From NCBI RefSeq assembly GCF_022581195.2, contig NC_061471.1:8866001-8930000 (forward strand): 64,000 nucleotides of DNA. The letters run 5' to 3'. Positions within the stretch are counted from its first letter, which is position 1. The number at the start of each line of letters is the position of its first letter. Position numbers and translations under genes: made by a program. Below the pieces are notes generated by a model. That model worked only from the letters and a program-made list of their open reading frames with translations, made no database searches and was not told the origin of the DNA. The stretch comes from Helicoverpa zea. Its lineage: Eukaryota; Arthropoda; Insecta; Lepidoptera; Noctuidae. Positions 51,001 through 63,000 of this stretch are shown piece by piece.

Positions 51001-54000
51001 GCTGTAAGCAATAGCCTGACAGTTACCATACCGCGGCCGCCGAGCGAGCACTGTGACGTGTTTCCGTGTGTTTTACTAGTGAAGTGACTAGGAAAGTAGG
51101 CAACCACTAATTGTAAAGAGAGTAGTCGGATGAAATTCAACAAAAAATTTATTTACATATCAACACTATTCTCCAGTGACGCGCGTTAATAAATGTCGAT
51201 TTTAAATCATTAATGTACAATATATAAGTATTCTCAATTAAAGATAGCATTCGAGATAAAAACGAAACAAATACAAATAATACGGTTTTTTAAATTCGTA
51301 GACAAATAGATTATTCTAAAATGATAATGATTTCAAATTAATTATAGCGGTTTAATTATTGATTTATAAGCAAATGCTGAATACTAATAAGGAGACTACT
51401 TAAAAAATTCAATCAAAAGTGGACCAAATAGACCTTAAGATGGAAATAGCAAAAAATCCGATATTTTATTTCATACTAAAAATATGATTCAGTGAATATG
51501 TTCGGAGCAGTTTCTTTAATTACTGTAGTATTATTAAAGCATTGACGTAGGTGAAAAGGCTTGTCTATGAAAGCACCGCAATATTAACCTGAATGAATAC
51601 TCGTTTCGCGCGTGACGCACGAAGTTTTTATTTCTGATTTCTTTTACTCTATATTCAAAGTTATAAGTGTTTAATCTGTGTGTGTTTTTGTGTATGAGGT
51701 TTGAAATCTATTTTTGTTATTTTGTGAATTGAAAAAAATATCTACGCACAAGCACATTGTTTACAACCTATTAATAACATCAACAAATATATTGTCCTGT
51801 TACAATCATGATGATGAAGCAAACCTGAAAAAACATGTCAAAAGTCGTGGTAAGATTAGAAGTTTTTAATTGGAACAATTTTGTTATTTTTAATTTGTTT
51901 ATTATGATTTTCTGAGAAATATTTTTAAAGCTACAAGTAACAAGTAAGTCCATTTTCTTAATTTTGTCCAACTGCATTATTTTTATCACAAGCTTTTATT
52001 AGACAAATCTTGAGAGTTGTTATTCTTGTCAAGTTAATGGTATAATTTGAAAGTATTAAAGAGAGACTTTGATAGAGAAGTTTAAGAGCACAGTGGGTAA
52101 GCCATAGAAAACCGGCCAATGAAAACTTTTATTATTGAAAAGGCTTCATTTTTATTATTGATATTAAAAAAAAACTAATACTTAACATCATAAACACTTT
52201 AATCCGGCCCTTACTAATTTAATAGTAATTTAGTAGCAATTCGGGCCCTGACTAATTTAGTAGCAATTCGGTCCTAGAAAACCGAACGTGTGGTCACACA
52301 GTAAATATTTCAAAAATCCTCAAGTAATATTTTTATGTAAAGCCCGCCCGTCTCTTCTCGACAAAAACGTTAGTGTGGTATAATTGTGTAAGCTGTAAAA
52401 ATGTTGTTAATTTCAGTATATTGATTACATGATATATGATAACACTTTCTTCATTAGCCATTACTCGTTGGAGGTAACGAAAGCTTAACTTTTATACTCG
52501 AACAAAGTTACAAACTACCAACTAAACTGAACAGGCAAAATCTTCATATAAAAATTATCCTAATACTGGAATCAATATTTGTCCAACAATTAAGAATTTT
52601 ACCAAATCATCTTCAACTGATTCATCAAAACTTGCAAGGAAGGCATAATATTTCATCATACTGAATATTATAGAGGCTTTGTGATTCACGTAACACAAAA
52701 TGATTTGGTAATGATGAATCAGCGGGTCTATGCTCTATCACTAACCGTTCGCGGCGTCATTTGACGCGATGTACGGTGCACAAAAAATGTTTAAACACAC
52801 GGGAAAAAAATATGACGTATGTTAGAACAGTATACGAAACGGGTTGGACTATTATAAAGTCTAAGGTCCATTCTGACCTAACAATTTTATGCAATAGTTC
52901 AAAAATCATTTTTTTTTGTTTGTTTTGGTCATGAGTGAGTGAGATTACATCAGTATTTTGAATAAAATCTCATTAATTTTATATTGATGTAACGTAACTG
53001 ATTAGATAATTACACATATTTATAGGTGCTCTGGTACAGTATGACTAATAAAGTTAAAAATAGTTTCAAGTAATCAGATTGTTTTATCTTTATTTAATTT
53101 ATTTATAGACATTATGATGGATTAAAATAAACCTTTATCTAGTTGTAGGATTTGTAGCAAACGTCAGCCCGGACCTAAAGTTAATTGTTTTTCTTATACC
53201 TATAAAATCTTTTAGGTAACTGGCGATTATGAGTAAACAGACAAATAGAAAAAAAATCTTGACGCAATACAAAACAAACTGAACAAGGAAAAACGTACAA
53301 ATACAAACAATATTTTTCGAAAAGTTGGTTAGTTAAAAATACAGAAACAAAAGAGAGTGACAATTTTGTCCAGCGCCGAATTAATGCCGAACAGCTAAAG
53401 CCCGATCAAGCATTATTGCCCCCAGAATATTATAGCTGAGCTTAAGATATTAAAATCTTTAGAAGGTGGACTATTCAATCTTTCCTAATGTTGGACCATT
53501 TCTACACTTCGTAGGAGCTAGTCTTATGATGAATGAAAAGGCGTGATTTCGAAAAATATGCATATTATGCGTTATCTCGCCCCCTACATAGATATGTAGG
53601 GGGTAAGTAAGTATATAGGCAAGTGTCAGTGGTGCTTCACCTAAAATTACAAGGAAACCTATCAACGAATAACTAAATGATTAAAGCACCGACCAGGAAG
53701 TGGTGAAGGGCCACCTGCAGTTGTGAGCTGTACTTTTGAAAAATGTTTTGTTAATTTAATTTTTAAAAAGGACTGATTTCCATTTGCATGTTTCTTATTC
53801 TAGTAAGGTAAACTCGTATAGGACACTCGCATGGTCCGTGTCCGTGTATGACGGGTAACGTAGTCAGCGGGGGTGATTACAATATACGCTAGACGGAGAC
53901 ACCTGACAGGAGTATCTGATGCGGGTTATTCCTAAACAAGAGAGAATAAGGCTACTTTTGTTAATTACTTTATTTGAATATTTTTATTGCGGATGATACC

Positions 54001-57000
54001 TGTATCGAATATTTGGGCAAACGGTAACAACCCTCTTGTCGGTAACGTACCCCGCCAACCAGCGTTGACCATGGACGATCGCTAACGAATTTGCCAATAT
54101 TAGTATTGCATTTATGTAAAATGTAACTTACGTAGATTGTGCACATTGTGCACGGCGCTCTCGATCCACCACCTAGCCGCGACACTTTACAGCAGCCAGT
54201 CTTTTCACCATTCCAAGCCCTTTCTTTCAAGTATATTGGTGACTGCTTCAAATCTCACCAGATACAATTGAGCAGCAGTCGAAAATAGGAAACGAGCGTC
54301 TGTCGTGATAGCATAATTTGTTACCGTATAAAAATGGTGTCTCGGGATCATTTTCATATACTCCCCCGTACGTTGTCTTTTGTCGACTGTCTCGAGCCCA
54401 TGGAACCGGAATTCCAGCATTACATTAACAAATAAACAAAATTCACTTACGGAGATAGGCACATTGTGCATATACTCGCCCCTGACGAAGGGACAGTTCG
54501 ACGAGTGCCGCTTGTGCTCCACCCAGGGCTCGTCGGACTTCTCCCAGCAGACGAGGCACACGAGGCACGTGAAGCATTAACAGATAACAAGCTCCACTTA
54601 CAGAGATAGGCACGTTGTGCGTATACTCGCCCCTGACGAAGGGGCAGTTCGGCGAGTGCCGCTCGTGCTCCACCCAGGGCTCGTCGGACTTCTCCCAGCA
54701 GACGAGGCACACGAGGCACGTGAAGCATTAACAGATAACAAGCTCCACTTACAGAGATAGGCACGTTGTGCGTATACTCGCCCCTGACGAAGGGGCAGTT
54801 CGGCGAGTGCCGCTCGTGCTCCACCCAGGGCTCGTCGGACTTCTCCCAGCAGACGAGGCACACGAGGCACGTGAAGCATTAACAGATAACAAGCTCCACT
54901 TACAGAGATAGGCACGTTGTGCGTATACTCGCCCCTGACGAAGGGGCAGTTCGGCGAGTGCCGCTCGTGCTCCACCCAGGGCTCGTCGGACTTCTCCCAG
55001 CAGACGAGGCACACGAGGCACGTGAAGCACATGGCGCGGTCGTCGCCGCTGGGGGACGGCTGGTGGTAGAACCCGGCTTGAGCCATGCGAGCCGGGAGCG
55101 CCCATCTGTGGGTAAGAAAAGTTAAATTAATTAAAAAATATATTTTATTTATTTGGAAAAATGAACAGTGACACATTAAATATCATAAGCATTTTACATT
55201 ATATATAACAAACTAGCTTCTGCCAGCGGTATCACCCGCATCCCGTGGGAACCTCACGAACCCGGATAAAAGTAGCCTATCCTATAGCTTCCTCGATTAA
55301 TAGGCTATCTAACACTGAAATAATTTTTCAAATCGGACCAGTAGTTCCTGAGATTAGCGCGTTCAAGCAAACAAACAAACTCTTCAGCTTTATAATATTA
55401 GTATAGATTGATATTGATATTTGTCTTAGTTATTTTACTTTTGGTTAAGCCGATGAATACAGGAACTGAGAGAGATTTGTTCATAGGCTTATCACACTCA
55501 TACTTTGTGGTACCCATTTGAGTTCCTAGTTTAGCTATACGTCGTGCTAGGATTCTGTCATAAAACGTGGCATAACGCATAGCCTAACCTAAGGTAAAAA
55601 AAAGTTGACTAAACTCTAAGATTTTTCTCTTAAGATAAAATAATGTGATGTCAACGAACTTAATATTTCAGTATTTCTTTCTAATCGTTTTGCGAGGTTA
55701 ATAAGGACGACGCCCACAACTAAACCCCGCTTAACCTTAATTTATTTATATTCCAATTAGTACGTCGTTACTTTAACAACTTCTCAGAAATCAACTTACT
55801 GAAAATATTATCAGCCTTAAAAATACTAAAGTCAATATCCTTCCTACGATAAATGCGAATAAATGCGAAAGTAACTCTGTCTATCGCGCTTGCACGCCAT
55901 AACTATTGAACCAATTTAAATACACAGATAGCTTCTGAAACAAAAAAAAAAGTAGCCCATGTCGGGCTACTTTTACCCGGTTGCCGAAAGAAGTTCCCTT
56001 GCAACGTGTCAGGTTAGAGCTAGTTATAAATGCTAATTACTTGTAGTCCATATGCGGCCACCGTTTGAAGGTCTCCTTCCTTTCCGCCTCGCTGTACATA
56101 AGAGGCCTGGTCTCCTCATCCCGGGAGCACGGCACCAGCTCATTGGCTCGTTGCCCGACAGCTGACGCGATGGCTAAGGCAGGTATCCGCCGGTTCTGAC
56201 CCTTCAACTCCTGGACTACGCCTGTTGTGACTAGCCGGAGGGTAGACTGTGGTAGGCGGATGGTCACTGTGCTCCACTGAGGACAATTTTGAAAAATATT
56301 AGGTAAGTGATTTAATAGTAAAGTTAAGTTTAAATGTGCAATATCTCATATGAACTAAACCTTAAGGATTTCACGCAATGCATGAAATACTGCGTGTCCC
56401 AAAAGTCCTTTGAAATTTAAATTTCGAATAAAATTCAAATGACGCACGGGAATTTCACGCAGGGTGCGGGGATAGCACCAACGGTCTTTCGGAATTCATT
56501 CACCATGGAACGTTTTACCGGAGCGGACCATGCTTTTTGCGTGCGTGAGTTTTATCACAACATTTTCAAAGGACTTTTGGGACACCCAGTATTTATAAGC
56601 TATAATACGTCATAAAAAACTTGAATTTTATTATTGTCTTTAGAGTTCATTAATATTTTAAGACAAACTTTTTCCGATTCAAACTATGGAGATAGCTTTC
56701 GACATACAGAATTAGTAATAGGTTAAAATAATAATTAAAAAAAAAGTCGTGGTGGCCTAGTGGGCAAAGAACCAACCTCTCGAGTATGAGGGCGCGGGTT
56801 CGATTCCAGGTCAGGCAAGTACCAATGCAACTTTTCTAAGTTTGTATGTACTTTCTAAGTTTATCTTAGACACTGTTAGACTGTGTTTCGGATGCACGTT
56901 AAACTGTAGGTCCCGGCTGTCATTGAACATCCTTGGCAGTCGTTACGGGTAGTCAGAAGCCAGTAAGTCTGACACCAGTCTAACCAAGGGGTATCGGGTT

Positions 57001-60000
57001 GCCCGGGTAACTGGGTTGAGGAGGTCAGATAGGCAGTCGCTTCTTGTAAAGCACTGGTACTCAGCTGAATCCGGTTAGACTGGAAGCCGACCCCAACATA
57101 GTTTGGGAAAAGGCTCGGAGGATGAGGATGATGAGGTTAAAATAATAGCTATGAGTTAATAAATCATCCGTCAGTTTTTTGCACCAACAATGCATTTATA
57201 CCTGCATAGCTAAACAGCAAATGCGCTCATAATATTTTGGAACTATTTTCCTTGTAAAATCGACTAGTTATTAATACAAATGATATGACAAGTATACCTT
57301 TTGTGCCTTGACTCCTTTCCTGACAGGTATCACATCGATGGAGCGCTTCAACTCGTTGATGAAGTCTGTGAGGCCCTCGATCGAGTGTGCGTCTAGACTC
57401 TGCAGACATTGGTACAGCAGGACAGCCTGATAAAACAAAAATAAATTGAATAGATATTTTATTTATGTAGAATAGCACATTTGAGACTAAAGATGAATTC
57501 TTTTTAAAATATGATTCTAGGTTTGATAGATAAGCTAACGGTTTTCGGGGATAACAGGAATGAGTTACCGCGACCCTGGTACATAAAGAGCTCCAGAAGT
57601 AGCATAGGTGAGTTTTAATCAGTAAAAGTCATAGATCCTTCCGACCTATACAATAATTATTAAATTACTTACTCATAAATAAACCTCAGAAAGAAACAAC
57701 AAGCTTACGATAAATAATCGATTTGAAAGATACATAAACCCCTAATATGCATTATGGGAGTGTAGGCGGTGTGGTTTGCTGTGCGGGTAGAGCGGTCCAA
57801 AGGCGATTATTTACTTATTTGTTTTTTAGTACATAAATATTTTTTGGAATTATAGGACTGCCAGTCTTACAGTTTAAGTACCTACTTAAACATATTTTTT
57901 CTGAATCTACATGTAACTATTTTACATAAAATTGAAGACTATATAGTAACAATTAAAAAATCCTGAAAATCCGAGCTATAAGATAAGTCTGAAAACCGCA
58001 GGTCACGATCAATTTCAATATACATAACAAAACACATAACATTACATACATTACATTATATTACGAATAGAAATACATTACATTATATATTGGTAACACT
58101 ATACATTGAATAGTAAATCGATTGTGCGCGCCCTAAGCCGGTATGTCGTCATCAAAACATTGACTCATTATCAAACATAACTTTATAATGTAGTGGACAA
58201 TGGACATATAACCGCGGGACACGAAATGTCAAAATAAAAATACAATGAATAGCAGGGCAGCGGATTTTTTTTTTATCGGAGGAGAATTGTGTACCTTCTA
58301 TTTTTTTTTCTAAGCTTTGAAACATTAAGCCTTTACGTCTAACGTCTCCCAAAAGCATCGTCATCTGTGCTACCCTTACAGTCAAGAACTATCAACTATT
58401 AGGTAATTTAAATTTTAATGTAAGTTTTAATATCCAGTAATTGAAAAAAAAAACACAAAATACAATATTCAACTGAAAATAAATTTTGATTCATCTTGTA
58501 CTCATTCATGAATACATGTTCTATACCAATTTTAAAGATGAAATATAATTAATAATATTCATGCGTTACAGTATTAAACATTACATTTTTAGGTACACGA
58601 CTGTGACGTCACCGTGCGTGATATCGCGAACCGCAATAGGAAAAGCTTCAGTTAATATAAATTTGCTACTAAAACCGTCGGCGTAATGGCTGAATTAAAT
58701 TTATTACATGCTTAGTAATATCATATTGATCGTGCCTAGGCAAAAGGTAGCATTTCTAAGTAGATAAAATATTTATTAAGCTTGTGCTAACATTGTCAGT
58801 AAAAGCTCGCAATCTTGACGTTAAAAGGTGATAGAGTTGCGCCAACACTCCCACAGTTATCGACAAAACGAGAATATGCGTAGCACACCCCTACCTAGTA
58901 GTGCCTCATAAAAGTGTATGTCATAATGTGTTTAGATGGAAAGTAGGCTACTACAACAAAGTCGCTTATCGGGTCAGGAAGAAGTTCACCTTTTAATATT
59001 TCAGCACTTTTTGTTGTGAAGATAACCATATAAGCTACGCGGCATTTGCAGGGAATAAAGCGAGTCTATGCTACGATCATGAAACAGATATTTGGATAGA
59101 AGCTATGAAAATATTAGGAGTTGTTAAAAAAAAGAAAAAAAAAGAAAAGAACTCTTCTTGCAAATTACAGAAAGCTCGGAGAAAATCAAATAAGATATCG
59201 CGCTTACTGATTTCAGTTGATAGTAGTTGATAACCGAATGGTTATGATGACAACGAGTCATCTTTTTTCTTTTCTCATCAGAAAAGTTTTACTAGATAGA
59301 CAAATAGCATGTATGGAAGCTTAGAGAGACAATAATATTCCTCCAAGTAGGCAGTACATACAGTACTCTTCTATTTTTAGATAATCTTTGGAAAAACCTC
59401 TTCTGTTCCGTGGGTTAGGTACACGCTTTTGATGTTAATGCAAATATTGACATTACCACAACAATGTATGCACTATGACATTATCATTTCCTCATAAGAG
59501 TTTACATAATTGAGTCGAAGTTATCGCGGGAATTCCGCGAAAATATAGTAGATGCATTGAAAAAATTAGCTTCTGTTTGATACGTTTTGAGGGAGTCAAT
59601 TTGGCATTGTCCACATATTCGTATTCCGACGTTTCTATGTTGCGTGACACTGGTTCACTTTTCGTGTAGGCAGGTCAAACATTTATATATAAGCCTATTA
59701 ATCATCTTCGTGTACACATCAGTGATAAAAACATATCCTAGTATATAACAAAGGCTGCATTTTAAAACCAGTTTCGTCTACTTCACAGTTCAGTGGGTAT
59801 TTCCGAATCCTTTATCCGCCAACCACACATCTCCTATGTAGAGATATAATATATGTGTAAGTATCAACTATTTCGAAGCCGTTGATGACGATAGGTCTTC
59901 CCTAATACAAACTATATGCAGTAATCAATCATATCCTGTCAACTAGTTGGTAGTTTGATTTAGAACTTCCTATAGCAGACTAATGCAGCGACTATGCATC

Positions 60001-63000
60001 TTATAATATAGCCAAAAAATATAGTAGGCATCTAATGGATCATCTTATTTACATTTTGTACCTAAAAAAAGGTAATGTAGCGACATTCATGATACTTTAT
60101 TTCAATAGGAAGTTTATGTATTTTTTTCAAATAATCTCTGAAACACATGGTTCAGCCTCATGCCAATAATTTCATTAGATCTAAATCAAAGATTGTTCTA
60201 ATTTTTTTGTGGGTCAGCAAAAAATCTTATTTGAGTACAGAATCAGCTAGCCTGCACCTGCGGAGTTACATTACACCACCTTACCAATAAGAGCGGCATA
60301 AAAAAAATGACAACTAACAGGTTCAAACGATGACTCCTGACTCCTGAGGCGGGTCTACGCTAGACGAACCGAGCACGAAAGCAAAGCAAGAAAGCGCTCT
60401 AAATAGGTGTGTGATATTATACATTATGATCACCTCATATATAAAATTTATAAGCAAATACATGTGTCTTTTTCTTTTGGCATCTGCTTTACTTATTTTA
60501 CATAATATACGTTTAAAAGTACATTAGCATAATGTGTGTTACATTTTAAGTATCGATATATGCGAGGTTAAGCTGCGGTCGGCGCGGTCAAACCATTGAT
60601 GGGGGACAGTGAAGTAATTTTTTCCCAAGCTTATCACTTATACTCAAATGCTTGCAGTGCTACTAATTTAATGTATTCCATTCATGGGCATATGGCCTCC
60701 CAAGAGCTGTAGAGTTGTCTGGTAGCATCTTGATACTTTCAACTACCGCTAATATAGTAAACATGTTATTAAAATAGTCAAGACAATGTACTACAGTTAT
60801 ATCAAACATAGCCTAAACAATGCTTAGTCACATCTCTTATCTCGGCCATAGTCACTTCTATCCAAGCTAGGCTGTCTATAATATAATGACTTTGCAGAAT
60901 TATCAAAAAAGTACATGCATAATCTTAGAAAATATCAAATTTATCAAGGATTTTGTGTAAGTCAGATAGTAAAATTATAATATTTAGAGCAGCATTTGGC
61001 ACTAGCGGCCAACCTCTTCCTCAAACTTCAATGTGTGTTATACTCATAAATCACCATAAAATTGGCGAGATCAAGACCTAATTGATCCATTGAATCCTCA
61101 TTCAATTCTTGATATAATTTATGATGCAATATTGTGCAATAATTCATGTCATGTCAAAGACATAGTAACTAATTAGTAAATCTGTTGAATAAATGAGAAT
61201 ATATTGTACAACTGCATTCAGATTATGGTATTCATAATATGCATTAGGCTTTGTGCCTACCTTCCATTGTCAAGTATTGATGCCACAAATGTTATGCTTG
61301 ATATAATAGCTAGAGTACTACTAACTTGCAGTGAGTTGCACCTAGGGAATGCAATCCCGATCCCGCGGGATCCCGATCTCGTGTAATTTTTCGGGATCAA
61401 TCCCGACGCATCATATGACGGGATTGGGCGGCAGTGGTCAGCGACGCAACACACACACAACCAAGTCCTTTAGCACGTATGTCTACGTCCACGAGCTTAC
61501 ACAAATTAGAAGCATTAAAAAAGAGATGGATTTGTTTGATTGTGGAGGAACAAGGGGGCGATTTTTGCAGTTTGCATATAATTGCTTCAACCAGTGTTGA
61601 GTCGGAGAGGATTCTCAGCAGCGGGGTACATTGCAACGGACATTAGATGCCATTTAGCAGATGAAACTATTAATACCCTTTGTTTTTGAAAGAGTCATTT
61701 TCAAAATCACTCTTTTTCCTAATTCCCTTGAAATAAGCTTATTGTTTTGATTACGTAATTTACCTATGTTAATTTCCTTACAACCTGATTATTATTTAGT
61801 TGGTAAGATTAAAGAATAAAGGGTTTTATTTTCTTTCGAGTAATATGTAATTAGAGTATAGCAGGAGATGAATGGATGCTAACTGCCAAGGACCGGGACA
61901 AGTGGCTTAAGCTGGAGGAGGCTTTTACCCTAGAGGGACTACATAACAGTAACAAATAAACAATAAAAATGTGAAATTCTATAACAAATGTACTGTTATG
62001 AAGACAAATAAAGCTTAAATAATATATAAAAAATATGTAATTTTAATTAACCTCACTATCACAAACAAGCAGTTATTAGCTTTTTCAGTCATCTGAATTC
62101 AATTTTTTTTTTTTAATTAGACGGGATCCCGAATTTGCAATCTTGAGTCGGGATTGCATTCCCTAGTTGCACCATTTTACTATACAGATAACCGAATCAT
62201 TCACGGGCACTTATGGTGTGGTTATCGTAATATGTAGTTAAATGGTACAACTCACCCTTAGTACTGAATACAACGTTAATGCTTAGTCTCTTTAAAAAGC
62301 CAACCAAAAATGAGACATAAGTGTAAACCGAAAAATATACTACCTCAACAAAAATGCACCCAGCAAAATCTGCCATTTTTACATTAATGGAAACATGAAA
62401 TGGTAAAAAAATTGTTAACCATAATTAGTGAAGTGATAAGCAATCAATCAACTAGGAATGCAATCAGTGTTCAATAATAAACAATGCTCATAGAAATTGA
62501 TAACAGATCACCAATATTTCATTCAATTCTTTGTTGTACTATTAATTACTTACATTAAGACACAGTTGTACCTTTTAACTGTAATGATAACCAAACCATA
62601 ATCAGCTATATACTTGCTACCCATTGAACAAATCAGCGCTTTGACAGCTGAAACTGGTTCAGTTAATATTAAATGGTGCAACTTACCATAAATATATAAA
62701 TTAATTAAAGGAAGGATATATCTAACAATGGTAGATGCACAGATAAGATCTGTAAATATAAGAATTTATAGTATCAAAATTGTATTGTGTTCATTCTAGC
62801 ATAAATTACTATGATTGGCGTGGTGTGCGGCCAAGTGCTTTTTTATGACTTACATCAAATGAAGGCAACACACAGGTAATAAGTACCATAGAATCTAAGT
62901 TCATATTATATTCACAAACCAAAATAAATTAATTATACCTAATACTTAATGCGATGCAAATATATACATTGTTTGTTTTTGGCATTCATAACGAAATACA

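Larger units (their letters stand above)
61343..62165 (+). mobile_element. hAT deletion derivative, 823 bp
   Basis: Ends TAGGGAATGCAATCCCGA and the inverse TCGGGATTGCATTCCCTA, with 8-bp duplication GTTGCACC (61335-61342, 62166-62173). It retains the C-terminal dimerisation region of a transposase, broken by a frameshift, and a nested non-LTR fragment. Confidence 0.93.
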
